Below are positions 7,657 to 14,510 of a stretch of DNA of 28,063 nt, one piece after another. The stretch's first letter is position 1; each line of letters opens with the position of its first letter. Source of the stretch: Clostridium sp. CAG:524 (GTDB lineage Bacteria; Bacillota_I; Bacilli_A; RF39; UBA660); NCBI GenBank assembly GCA_000434555.1, contig FR880090.1, positions 28,539 to 56,601 of the forward strand, given 5' to 3'. A program made the position numbers and the translations under genes. The notes under the pieces are model-generated. The model worked only from the letters and a program-made list of their open reading frames with translations, searched no databases and was not told the DNA's origin.

Positions 7657-8784
7657 ATGTATATTTTATCTTTATGTGATGTAGAAGAAGTTCAACAAAT
7701 ATTAGGAATTGTTAAAATGATAGTTGATTTTATTAAAATAATAGTACCAATAATATTAATGGTAAGTGCTATGATAACACTAATGTTAGATATAAAAGCA
7801 GGTAATGAAGATGCTCTTGCTAAATCAAAAAAATTATTAATTAATAAAGCTATAGCTGCAGCACTTATATTTTTTGTACCAACACTTGTTGATCTTGTTT
7901 TAAATTTAGCAGCAGGTGAAACTGAATATAAAAAATGTTTTAACGTAAGTTCAGCTGCTCCTACTAATGAAACATCTATCAATAATGCTAGTACTTATTT
8001 AACTTCTGCTGAAAGCAGTTTAGATAGAAAAGACTATAATAAAGCATATGATTCAATTAATAAACTTGAAGATGAAACACTAAAAAATGAATATCTTTCT
8101 AGACTAGAAAAATTAGATGAATTAATAAAAGAAAATGAAAAAACTTCAAAAACTACACGTACAACAAGAAGAATAACTACTAATAATGGGGGCTATGGAA
8201 ATAATAGTGGAAATATAACAAGAACAACAAGAAGAAATACAACAACGAATAGAACCACAACTAAAGCTTCTAATAAGCAAGTTGCTGGTTCTTATTATTT
8301 GGGAGATTCCAGAACAGTTGGTATGTCAAGTACACTTGATAGTAATGAAAAATCAATTGCAAAAGTAGGTGGAAACTATACTGATTTCATTACACATTCA
8401 AGTTCATTAAAAAATGAATTATATAATAAAACAGATAGCTACAATATTGTTCTTAATTATGGAGTCAACGATTTATATAATTCAAGTAAATATTGTACAG
8501 GATATAAAGATTTAGCATCTTCACTTGGAAGTAATTATAAGATATATGTAGTGTCTGTAAATCCAGTTGATGATAGTAAAGGGTGGAACGCTACTAATAA
8601 AGATATAAATAGTTTTAATTCAAGTATTAAATCATGTATTTCAGGAGTAAGTAATATGAAATATTGTGATGTTAGTTCAAAAGCAACAACTTCAGCATGG
8701 AAAAATTATTTATCAGATGGATTACATTATACTAATGATGGATATAAATTTATTCATTCAAAGATTAAGGAATGTATGAAATAA
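7657..8784 (+). CDS. Membrane-anchored SGNH hydrolase with TrbC/VirB2-like N-terminus
   Basis: This 375-residue protein has three parts. Residues 1-95 carry two strong membrane helices (about 20-45 and 65-90) joined by a short polar loop, resembling TrbC/VirB2-type pilin-like domains. Residues about 100-210 form a charged segment, then a low-complexity Thr/Arg/Asn linker with repeated TTR units. Residues about 211-375 are an SGNH/GDSL-type hydrolase: block I GDSR with Ser218, block III GVND with Gly269 and Asn271, and block V DGLH with Asp354 and His357. The catalytic set is therefore complete. Such enzymes remove acyl groups, often from cell-wall sugars; the substrate here is unknown. The linker and anchor suggest it works outside the cell. 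A GGGAG Shine-Dalgarno supports the start. Its stop overlaps trmL (TAATG). Confidence 0.78.
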   Translation: MYILSLCDVEEVQQILGIVKMIVDFIKIIVPIILMVSAMITLMLDIKAGNEDALAKSKKLLINKAIAAALIFFVPTLVDLVLNLAAGETEYKKCFNVSSAAPTNETSINNASTYLTSAESSLDRKDYNKAYDSINKLEDETLKNEYLSRLEKLDELIKENEKTSKTTRTTRRITTNNGGYGNNSGNITRTTRRNTTTNRTTTKASNKQVAGSYYLGDSRTVGMSSTLDSNEKSIAKVGGNYTDFITHSSSLKNELYNKTDSYNIVLNYGVNDLYNSSKYCTGYKDLASSLGSNYKIYVVSVNPVDDSKGWNATNKDINSFNSSIKSCISGVSNMKYCDVSSKATTSAWKNYLSDGLHYTNDGYKFIHSKIKECMK

Positions 8785-9293
8785 TGATAAATATAGTATT
8801 ATTTGAACCAGAAATTCCAGGCAATACAGGAAATATTATGAGAACTTGTGTAGCAACAAATTCTCGCCTTCATTTAATTAAACCACTAGGATTTAGTTTA
8901 GATGAAAAATATATTAAAAGATCTGGAGTAAATTATATAGATAAATGCATTTATAAAGTGTATGAAAATATTGATGAATTTTTCAAAAAGAATAAAGGTG
9001 AATATTATTTCTTAACACGTTATGGCCATAAGCCACATACAAGTTTTGATTATAGCGATACATCAAAAAACTATTATTTCATTTTTGGTAAAGAAAGTAC
9101 AGGAATACCACCACACATATTAAAGCCATATATAGATAGATGTATGAGAATGCCTATGAGTGATAATGTAAGAGCGCTTAATCTATCAAATACAGTAGCA
9201 ATAATGACATATGAAGCATTAAGACAACAAGGATATCCAGGACTCTTATTTGATGAACCACATAAAAGTAAAAACTTTATTGAAGAGAGCTAA
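8784..9293 (+). CDS. trmL: TrmL-type tRNA (cytidine/uridine-34-2'-O)-methyltransferase
   Basis: This 169-residue SPOUT enzyme should use S-adenosylmethionine to 2'-O-methylate the wobble base of certain leucine tRNAs. Family signatures are present in order: NIVLFEPEIPGNTGNIMRTC at the N-terminus, FGKESTGIP (the knot Gly/Glu loop) and MPMSDNVRALNLSNTVAIMTYEALRQ-like sequence near the C-terminus. Length matches the family. I chose ATG 8784 over the in-frame ATG at 8772 because family members begin right at the NIVL strand, because it forms a TAATG overlap with the preceding stop, and because the upstream AAGGA directly abuts the earlier ATG, leaving no spacing. A terminator follows, with the stop in its loop. 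Confidence 0.9.
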   Translation: MINIVLFEPEIPGNTGNIMRTCVATNSRLHLIKPLGFSLDEKYIKRSGVNYIDKCIYKVYENIDEFFKKNKGEYYFLTRYGHKPHTSFDYSDTSKNYYFIFGKESTGIPPHILKPYIDRCMRMPMSDNVRALNLSNTVAIMTYEALRQQGYPGLLFDEPHKSKNFIEES

Positions 9294-9307
9294 CTCTCTT
9301 TTATTTT
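9283..9307 (+). terminator. Rho-independent terminator after trmL
   Basis: AAGAGAG (9283-9289), loop CTAA, CTCTCTT (9294-9300), then TTATTTT. It is a perfect 7-bp stem. The TAA stop codon of trmL (9291-9293) sits in the loop. Confidence 0.85.
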
Positions 9308-9356
9308 GATATTAAATATGTTAAAATTTTATTAGAATAAATAATAGAGGTAGAAT

Positions 9357-9701
9357 ATGAATAATAATGATAAAACAGGAAAAATAACTTTGATTATTGG
9401 AATAATTATAATAATATTGATAGTCTTAGGTGTAGTAGGAATAATCTATGCTAAAGTAAGCTATAATAAAAAAATAGAAGACGCAACAAGTAAATATAGA
9501 TGCCCTATAAGTATATATGATATTGTAGATGGTACTAAAATAACGTCAGATATGGTAACTATTAAAACATATGATAATGTTGATATGGATACATATATCT
9601 GTACATCAAGTTTAATAGTTGGAAAATGTGTAAATAAAAACACAATTGTTAAGAAAAATGAAATGTTTAAATATACTGACTTAGTTGATTGTGAGGAATA
9701 A
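9357..9701 (+). CDS. Small membrane-anchored protein with SAF-like domain
   Basis: This 114-residue protein has a short charged cytoplasmic head, one long membrane helix (about 10-33, nearly all Ile/Leu/Val/Gly) and an outside domain of about 75 residues. The outer part resembles a SAF domain (as in CpaB/FlgA): a strand, then DIVDGTKITSDMV (about 54-66, matching the usual 'I.aGt.It..dv' pattern), then a second half with VGKCVNKNTIVKKNEMF. Three or four Cys residues in the outer domain could pair. CpaB-like SAF proteins act in pilus assembly, but no pilus genes are visible here, so the role is open. A GAGG Shine-Dalgarno precedes the start. The next gene begins 1 base after the stop. Confidence 0.6.
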   Translation: MNNNDKTGKITLIIGIIIIILIVLGVVGIIYAKVSYNKKIEDATSKYRCPISIYDIVDGTKITSDMVTIKTYDNVDMDTYICTSSLIVGKCVNKNTIVKKNEMFKYTDLVDCEE

Positions 9702-9702
9702 T

Positions 9703-10644
9703 ATGGAAAATAAAAAAACAATACTTACTTTAGTTATATGTTTAATATTAGTTGGAATAGGTACAATAATAAATAACTTAGTTTTTAAAACTGAAGATAA
9801 AATAGTTGATAAAGGTAAAAATTATAATGAACTTGTTAGTCGTGGATACACATTAGCTGATTTAAATAAACCATCAAAGCTTATAGATGGCTATAAAATA
9901 TACACTAAAAAAGATAATGATTACTTAAATAATAATGAAAAAATAACAATATTAGTAGAAAATAATATTGCATATTTTAAATATCTTGAAAATAAATATC
10001 AAATTAATGTTGAGAACGTTATTGATTATTATATGTATGTTAATGATAATACAATGCATATATACCTACTTAATAATGATTATAAAATATATTATTTAAA
10101 TTATAAAATTAATATCAATGATGAAATATTAAATACAATAGACTTAATGTGTAACTCATTCAAATTAATTAATACTGATAAAAATATAGTTAGCTTTAAA
10201 AAAATAGTTACAATACATAAACTATTAGATAATACAAATTATGAATATTTAGTTGGAGTTTCCAATGATAAAAAAGAGTATAAGATAAATAATGAAACTC
10301 TACAAGAAATAAAGAATTATTATGATAAAGTATACTATTATAATGATGAAGTATATGTAGATGATAAAAATGAACTTATGATATCTAATCAAGATACACT
10401 CTTTAAAGTAAAATATATATTAAGTAATTATTTTGTTTCAAAAGATAACTATTTATATAAAGTTGATAATAAAAATATAACTAAAGAATATAATGAAAAA
10501 ATACAATATATGTTTTATTATAAATATGATAGTATATTTAAACTTGCTTTTATATTTGAAGATAATAGTATGAAACATATTGATTTAATAATAAAAGATT
10601 ATGGTTATGAAATACAGGGTATAGATATTAAAACAAAAAAATAG
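9703..10644 (+). CDS. Membrane-anchored or secreted hypothetical protein
   Basis: I do not recognise this 313-residue protein. It has an N-terminal hydrophobic segment (about 6-26) after a short Lys-rich head, read as an uncleaved signal anchor. The remainder is polar and very rich in Asn, Lys, Tyr and Asp, with alternating short strands such as YKIYYLNYKI, EVYVDDKNEL and NYLYKVDNK that could be beta repeats or a propeller-like fold. The ATG at 9703 is preferred over an in-frame TTG at 9685, because GAGGAA (9693-9698) then serves as the Shine-Dalgarno and the start lies just past the preceding stop. It is almost certainly co-transcribed and coupled with the SAF-like gene. It may be an outer-surface partner of that protein; this is inference. 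Confidence 0.6.
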   Translation: MENKKTILTLVICLILVGIGTIINNLVFKTEDKIVDKGKNYNELVSRGYTLADLNKPSKLIDGYKIYTKKDNDYLNNNEKITILVENNIAYFKYLENKYQINVENVIDYYMYVNDNTMHIYLLNNDYKIYYLNYKININDEILNTIDLMCNSFKLINTDKNIVSFKKIVTIHKLLDNTNYEYLVGVSNDKKEYKINNETLQEIKNYYDKVYYYNDEVYVDDKNELMISNQDTLFKVKYILSNYFVSKDNYLYKVDNKNITKEYNEKIQYMFYYKYDSIFKLAFIFEDNSMKHIDLIIKDYGYEIQGIDIKTKK

Positions 10645-10668
10645 TTTACAAAATTATGTAAATTTTTG
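10643..10668 (+). terminator. Weak Rho-independent terminator
   Basis: TTTACA (10645-10650), loop AAATTA, TGTAAA (10657-10662), extended by two further pairs at the base, then TTTTTG. The stem is AT-rich and so weak. The TAG stop (10642-10644) forms the base of the stem. Confidence 0.55.
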
Positions 10669-10677
10669 TCATATTTA

Positions 10678-10706
10678 TTGTTTGTCTTTTATAAATTAGT
10701 TATATT
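10678..10706 (+). promoter_or_regulatory. Possible promoter of rpoZ
   Basis: TTGTTT (10678-10683), 17-nt spacer, TATATT (10701-10706). The -35 matches consensus at only three positions, so this is tentative. The expected start near 10713 would include the GGGAG Shine-Dalgarno (10716-10720). Confidence 0.42.
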
Positions 10707-10729
10707 ATTAATGTAGGGAGATGGTAAAA

Positions 10730-10930
10730 GTGATATATCCTTCAATTGACAGACTACTAAATATTATTGATTCTAAGTATAAACTTGTTCATATCGCAGC
10801 TGATAGAGCAAAGGTTATGAAAGAACATAAACATTTTCAAATGCCAGAAAGTGAATATGTTTCTAAAAAAGAAATAGGTAGAGCTTTAGAAGAGATTGAT
10901 AAAGGATTAATTGTAATTAAAGAAAATTAA
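10730..10930 (+). CDS. rpoZ: RNA polymerase omega subunit
   Basis: This protein of about 66 residues matches bacterial omega, which helps assemble and stabilise the beta-prime subunit. The conserved core is visible: YPSIDRLLNIIDSKYKLVHIAADRA, then the KKEIGRALEEI segment near the C-terminus. I prefer the GTG at 10730 over the in-frame ATG at 10721: the GGGAG Shine-Dalgarno (10716-10720) directly abuts that ATG but is correctly 9 nt from the GTG, and the product then begins at the conserved IYPSID. It stands alone, between a weak terminator and a strong one that overlaps its 3' end, rather than next to gmk as in many Bacillota. Confidence 0.88.
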   Translation: MIYPSIDRLLNIIDSKYKLVHIAADRAKVMKEHKHFQMPESEYVSKKEIGRALEEIDKGLIVIKEN

Positions 10931-10938
10931 TCTTTTTT
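10901..10938 (+). terminator. Rho-independent terminator overlapping the rpoZ 3' end
   Basis: AAAGGATTAATT (10901-10912), a 12-nt loop, and AATTAATCTTTT (10925-10936) form a 12-bp stem with one G-U pair, followed by more T. The whole ascending arm is inside rpoZ, and its stop codon lies in the descending arm (10928-10930). Confidence 0.72.
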
Positions 10939-10997
10939 ATTAGATTTTATTTGAAAAATATTAATTTTATGTTATTCTTATAATGGAGGTAAGATAT

Positions 10998-11615
10998 ATG
11001 AATCATAAAGTTGAAAGTGTACAAGGGTTACACGATGACGCATTTGCATTATATAACAATGCAGTTAGAGGAACAGCAGATTATAGTGCAGACACATTAA
11101 TAAACAACTTAAATGAAGGAATAAATACATTAAAAAGTTGTTGGAAAGGAAAAGATGCAGGAGTACAAATTCAAAATGTTATAACAGTATATAATGCTTT
11201 AGTAAATATAAGAAATGTATTAGGAAAATTAGCAGCAGATTCTTCTAAGATTGCAAGTAATTATAGAGAAATTCAAAATGCAAATGGAGCAGGACTAAGC
11301 GCACTTAGTACAATAACTTCAGAAGATAAAACAATATTACCAGATTATGTTGACACAGCTGATAAAGTAGATATTACACCAGAAGCAGAAAAAGGAAAAG
11401 CAAAAATTGATGCAGCTAATGATAATATTGCTAACTTTATTAGAGAAGTATCAAAATACTTTAATAACATAATGAATAACTGGACAGTAGGAACTGGAAG
11501 AGACGAAGCTAAAACTGCATTCGAAACATTCAATTCTCAATCAACACAATATAAAGAAACATTATCAAGCGTTTCAAGTAATATTACAACTGCATTACAA
11601 AATTATGTGTTTTAA
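10998..11615 (+). CDS. Tandem WXG100-like protein (T7SS substrate/structural)
   Basis: This 205-residue helical protein is probably secreted by, or part of, the type VII system downstream. It looks like two WXG100-like helical hairpins in one chain. The first half has a helix, the turn CWKGKDAG with Trp49 and Gly51 (a true WxG), then a second helix. The second half has a helix, the turn NNWTVGTGRDEA with Trp162 and Gly165 (WxxG), then a last helix ending in YVF. Usual WXG100 proteins are about 100 residues and pair as dimers; a fusion would form that hairpin pair within one chain. ATG 10998 is chosen because GGAGGT (10985-10990) lies 7 nt upstream; an earlier in-frame ATG at 10983 overlaps that site. 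No signal peptide is seen. It is the first gene of the locus and is followed by hairpins that may limit readthrough. Confidence 0.75.
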   Translation: MNHKVESVQGLHDDAFALYNNAVRGTADYSADTLINNLNEGINTLKSCWKGKDAGVQIQNVITVYNALVNIRNVLGKLAADSSKIASNYREIQNANGAGLSALSTITSEDKTILPDYVDTADKVDITPEAEKGKAKIDAANDNIANFIREVSKYFNNIMNNWTVGTGRDEAKTAFETFNSQSTQYKETLSSVSSNITTALQNYVF

Positions 11616-11632
11616 GAAGCTTATGCTTCTTA
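11613..11632 (+). other. Hairpin directly after the tandem WXG100 gene
   Basis: AAGAAGC (11614-11620), loop TTAT, GCTTCTT (11625-11631), with one extra T-A pair at the base. The stem starts in the TAA stop. No T-tract follows, so it is more likely to protect the 3' end of the upstream mRNA than to terminate. Confidence 0.6.
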
Positions 11633-11641
11633 TTCGTTAAG

Positions 11642-11665
11642 GAGAAAAAGCAATTTTTCTTTTTA
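11642..11665 (+). terminator. Possible attenuating terminator inside the T7SS operon
   Basis: AGAAAAA (11643-11649), loop GCAA, TTTTTCT (11654-11660), then TTTT. With the preceding hairpin it would end some transcripts after the WXG100 gene and make that product more abundant than those downstream. No separate promoter is evident before the next gene. Confidence 0.55.
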
Positions 11666-11685
11666 GCAAATAAGAGGTGTGTGAT

Positions 11686-12039
11686 ATGTCAGTACAAAGT
11701 TTACTAACAGAAATAAGAGAATTAAAAGATCTTATTAAAGTGTTACAAAATATTCAAAATATGGCTAGTTCACTATCAAGTGCATTATCAAGTGCTTCTA
11801 CTAACCTAAAAGAAGTAATAGTGAATGGACAAGCATATGATAAAGGAAAACTATCTGAAATAGTTAGAGATCTAGGAACGTTATCAAGCTTATGTGGTTC
11901 AGCAATAGCAAAAGCAAATAAAAAAATAACTGAATTGCAAGAAGAAATAAGACAAATAAAAGAAGCAGAGAGAGAAAGAAATCAAACAAAGTTAAAATCA
12001 GCAAATGATTCAAATGTTAATGTTGACTTAATATATTAA
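11686..12039 (+). CDS. Small helical T7SS-associated protein
   Basis: This 117-residue protein is almost entirely alpha-helical and charged. Two long helices (about 1-45 and 55-105) are joined by a turn near VNGQAYDKGKL; the second ends in a coiled-coil stretch KKITELQEEIRQIKEAERER. A Ser/Ala-rich patch ASSLSSALSSAS falls at about 27-38. Helical-hairpin proteins of this size commonly precede LXG-type substrates in Firmicutes T7SS loci (DUF5082/YwqH-like and Lap-type targeting partners). Position and shape suggest such a role, but I do not see a decisive family signature. ATG 11686 is chosen over GTG 11677 because GAGGT (11674-11678) then lies 7 nt upstream. The next gene follows after 13 nt. 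Confidence 0.6.
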   Translation: MSVQSLLTEIRELKDLIKVLQNIQNMASSLSSALSSASTNLKEVIVNGQAYDKGKLSEIVRDLGTLSSLCGSAIAKANKKITELQEEIRQIKEAERERNQTKLKSANDSNVNVDLIY

Positions 12040-12052
12040 GGAGGAAAAAAGA

Positions 12053-12328
12053 ATGAAAGAAAAATTTTTACCACTAGGAAGTGTAGTACTTTTAAAAAAT
12101 GCTACTAAAAGATTAATGATAACAGGGTTTTATGTAAAAGCTGATGAAAATGGTGAAAAAACATATGACTATGTAGGATGTTTATATCCAGAAGGAGTAA
12201 TATCTTCAAAAGAAAATTGTGTTTTTAATCATGAACAAATAGATAAAATATTCTTTATAGGATATAGTGATGATGAGGAAAAGAGATTTAAAGAAAAATT
12301 AAATAAAGCTGTTAACAATAAAGAGTAG
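12053..12328 (+). CDS. DUF4176 domain protein, T7SS-associated
   Basis: This 91-residue soluble protein matches DUF4176, a small family repeatedly encoded beside T7SSb WXG100 and LXG genes. The family hallmark is at the N-terminus: FLPLGSVVLLKNATKRLMITG (about 5-25), followed by YDYVGCLYPEGV (about 39-50) and a phrase near IDKIFFIGYSDDEE (about 70-83). The fold appears beta-rich with a charged helical tail. Its exact function is not settled; an accessory or targeting role in substrate export is inferred from context. An AAGGAGG Shine-Dalgarno precedes the start. It sits between the small helical gene and the first large substrate gene, the usual order of such modules. Confidence 0.8.
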   Translation: MKEKFLPLGSVVLLKNATKRLMITGFYVKADENGEKTYDYVGCLYPEGVISSKENCVFNHEQIDKIFFIGYSDDEEKRFKEKLNKAVNNKE

Positions 12329-12337
12329 AGGTGTAAT

Positions 12338-14176
12338 ATGGCTTTAAATAATGTAACCACAGCTATCTCTGATGGAGGAAGTGGCGGTGGAAACTTTGAT
12401 TTAAATATAGACGCTGAAAAGTTTTATTATGGATATAAAATCATTGAAAATAATTTTCAAGCATTTGATAATTTATCAAATGCTGTTTTATCTATTACTG
12501 CTAAAGTTAATTCACTTGGAGTAAATTTTAGCAATATCTCTAGTAAAATTAAGAATGATAATTCTGAACTTAATGATATGTATAATAGGATGATATCATT
12601 TAAAAAAACACTTGAAAGAATTGACCCATCAAATGCATTATTATTTTCTAATTTAGATGTTATAATGTATGCTACATTTGGTGGAGACATCACTGAAACT
12701 GATTTAGCCCTATATGGAGAAAATTGTAAGCAAATATATGAAAATGCCATAAATAAAGACCCAAAAGATTTAACAAATCTTGAAAAATTTATACTTAACT
12801 CATATGTTCCACTACCTGAGTCATTTAACAATGGATTAAAATTACAAGAATATATTAAACTTGAAAAGCAATATGCACAAGTTAGTAAAGCTTATCAAGA
12901 AATACAAAGTAAAATATACAACATAACAAGAAATTATAGGGGACCTATGCCTGATGAACAAGTTGCTAAAGTAAAAACACTTGTAGCAAAAAGAGATGAA
13001 TACTTAAATAATATGAGTTCAATTAGAAATAGAAAAGACGAACTGAGAACTGAATTGATAGATGCAGGACTTATTGAGAAAAATTCAAAAGAATCATTTA
13101 CTGAAGCTGGTAAGCAACTTTGGAGTAGTTTTACGGATATATTTAAAACAGGTGGAGATTTAGGTGGGATTCTTGTCGAAACTGATGAATTTTTAAATGA
13201 ATTAATTTCCACTGGCGCAGTTTTATCTGGAAATGTATTAGCAGCTGGATTCAATATTATAGAAGATGCTTCTTCAGGATTAGAGATAGTACTTGCTACT
13301 ATAAGTACGCCATTTACGTTAGGATATGATGGAATTAAATCTTTATATAGTTCGCTTGCTGGTACAGAATTTTCTTCATATACAAAAGCCTTTTGGAATC
13401 AAGTAGGACTTGATATTGATTATGATGTTACTGGTAGTATGACTGAATCATGGTATAATGATTTTCTACTTGGTAAAATAATTAATGATAATTCGGCAAT
13501 AAAATATGATAGTGCAGCCGCAAAAAGCGTTACTAATACTGTCAAAACGCCATTAAAAATTACAGCAGCAGCATTACTGGGATATTTAACAGGTGGTAGT
13601 ACAATAGCCTTAGTCTCAAGTGGATTTTTACAAGGCTCAGGTGAAACAGCAAAAGAATCATTAAACTCTGGAAGCATGAATGTTTCTAAAGTTGTTAACT
13701 CTTATTTAGGTGGAGCAGAGGGTGCTGCAAACTGGTTCTTTTATGGTAGGACTGCAGATAATATAATTAATGCATTGAAAAATAAAATAATTCCATCGCC
13801 TTATCTTGATAATCCAAATAAAAGAAATATTATAGAAGCAAAAGACGATGTACTTAACAAACTTATCAACACAAATCCAGAAACAATTAAAAATGTTTTA
13901 TCTTCAACCCTTTCAAAACCTAATATTTATATATCAACATTAGGACATTTATGTGGAGAAATAAAAACAGAATTAGATAATGGCGAAATAGAATATGATA
14001 AATTGGGTATAGAAATAGTTAAAAGAATAAGCATATCGGTATTTGGAGAATATTTTAGATATTTAAAAGCACCAGATGTTAACATAGAAGAGACTGATGA
14101 AATAGAAACAGACGTAAAATATCCATATACTATTGAAGAAATAGAAGTACCTGATGTTATAGATATAACAGATTAG
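12338..14176 (+). CDS. Large putative T7SS substrate, toxin-less paralogue
   Basis: This 612-residue protein is co-linear with the first ~560 residues of the 1325-residue protein encoded at 19079. Both begin MAL-NVTTA-SDGG and share LGVNF (about 61-65), SNALLF (about 98-103), the block GKQLW-FTD-FKTGGDLG (about 257-276) and IKYDSA/LKYDSA (about 390). The N-terminal ~250 residues are helical and resemble the targeting domains of LXG-type substrates in layout, though no clear L-x-G motif is seen. A central region has hydrophobic Gly/Ala-rich stretches. After the shared part it ends in a short acidic tail (ETDEIETDVKYP and beyond) instead of an effector domain. It may be a carrier, a scaffold or a degenerate effector. 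A GAGGTG Shine-Dalgarno supports the start. A terminator overlaps its stop. Confidence 0.68.
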   Translation: MALNNVTTAISDGGSGGGNFDLNIDAEKFYYGYKIIENNFQAFDNLSNAVLSITAKVNSLGVNFSNISSKIKNDNSELNDMYNRMISFKKTLERIDPSNALLFSNLDVIMYATFGGDITETDLALYGENCKQIYENAINKDPKDLTNLEKFILNSYVPLPESFNNGLKLQEYIKLEKQYAQVSKAYQEIQSKIYNITRNYRGPMPDEQVAKVKTLVAKRDEYLNNMSSIRNRKDELRTELIDAGLIEKNSKESFTEAGKQLWSSFTDIFKTGGDLGGILVETDEFLNELISTGAVLSGNVLAAGFNIIEDASSGLEIVLATISTPFTLGYDGIKSLYSSLAGTEFSSYTKAFWNQVGLDIDYDVTGSMTESWYNDFLLGKIINDNSAIKYDSAAAKSVTNTVKTPLKITAAALLGYLTGGSTIALVSSGFLQGSGETAKESLNSGSMNVSKVVNSYLGGAEGAANWFFYGRTADNIINALKNKIIPSPYLDNPNKRNIIEAKDDVLNKLINTNPETIKNVLSSTLSKPNIYISTLGHLCGEIKTELDNGEIEYDKLGIEIVKRISISVFGEYFRYLKAPDVNIEETDEIETDVKYPYTIEEIEVPDVIDITD

Positions 14177-14194
14177 AAATAGTCTGTTATTTTT
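14165..14194 (+). terminator. Terminator within the T7SS locus
   Basis: ATAACAGA (14165-14172), a 10-nt loop holding the TAG stop (14174-14176), TCTGTTAT (14183-14190), then TTTT. It separates the substrate half of the locus from the EsaB/EssC half. Confidence 0.75.
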
Positions 14195-14195
14195 A

Positions 14196-14224
14196 TAGAC
14201 AAATATATAAAAATATTATAAAAT
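14196..14224 (+). promoter_or_regulatory. Probable promoter of the esaB-essC unit
   Basis: TAGACA (14196-14201), 17-nt spacer, TAAAAT (14219-14224). Both boxes match consensus at five of six positions. It lies just after a terminator and about 30 nt before the EsaB-like start. Confidence 0.58.
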
Positions 14225-14252
14225 TGTTATAGTAGGATTATAGGTGATAATG

Positions 14253-14501
14253 ATGTTTAATAATAAAGTATTAATCAATTTAATAGTGTGCTCCATGGGT
14301 AAAAATTATGATCTTTATATACCTATTAATGAAAAAGTAGGTAATATTACTAAACTGCTTAATAATACATTATTTTATGATTCTATTAATGAAAGTAAAA
14401 ATAATACATTTATAAATGCTTTAACCGGAGAAGTATATGACAACAACACCTTAGTTAGAGATACTGATATAAAAAATGAAAGTAAAATAATATTATTTTA
14501 G
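14253..14501 (+). CDS. esaB: EsaB/YukD-like ubiquitin-fold protein
   Basis: This protein of about 82 residues fits the EsaB/YukD family, small ubiquitin-like cytoplasmic proteins of Firmicutes type VII systems. Pattern matches: an N-terminal strand VLINLIV, the phrase YDLYIPINEKVGNITKLL (a strand then the helix, about 20-37), and a C-terminal GEVYDNNTLVRDTDIKNESKIILF-type end, matching the family's 'g..L....L.d..I.ngd.l.l' pattern. EsaB controls or supports substrate secretion. The start is uncertain among GTG 14244, ATG 14250 and ATG 14253; the AGGTG site at 14242-14246 gives the best spacing to 14253. essC follows after 9 nt, a standard yukD-yukBA style pair. Confidence 0.75.
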   Translation: MFNNKVLINLIVCSMGKNYDLYIPINEKVGNITKLLNNTLFYDSINESKNNTFINALTGEVYDNNTLVRDTDIKNESKIILF

Positions 14502-14510
14502 GAGTTAATT

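Noticed and set aside
8150..8270. Repeated ACAACAAGA-like units, a possible DNA repeat or CRISPR
   Set aside because: They encode the TTR-type linker of the SGNH protein. Units are irregular, short and without spacers.
8772..8786. Longer start for trmL at ATG 8772
   Set aside because: The AAGGA directly abuts this ATG, and the added residues (MYEI) precede the conserved family start; ATG 8784 is better.
9306..9338. Promoter before the SAF-like gene (TTGATA 9306-9311)
   Set aside because: No -10 box at acceptable spacing; candidates are 10 or 21 nt away.
9685..9705. TTG 9685 as the start of the 313-residue protein, and likewise TTG 6722, ATG 10721, ATG 10983, GTG 11677 and TTG 23824 for other genes
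   Set aside because: Each longer start either overlaps its own Shine-Dalgarno or adds residues outside the family's conserved beginning; the inner starts have better spacing.
10979..10984. Perfect TATAAT just before the tandem WXG100 gene
   Set aside because: It directly abuts the Shine-Dalgarno (10985-10990), so transcription from it would start after that site. The only good -35 (TTGAAA, 10951-10956) is 22 nt away. The real promoter could not be placed.
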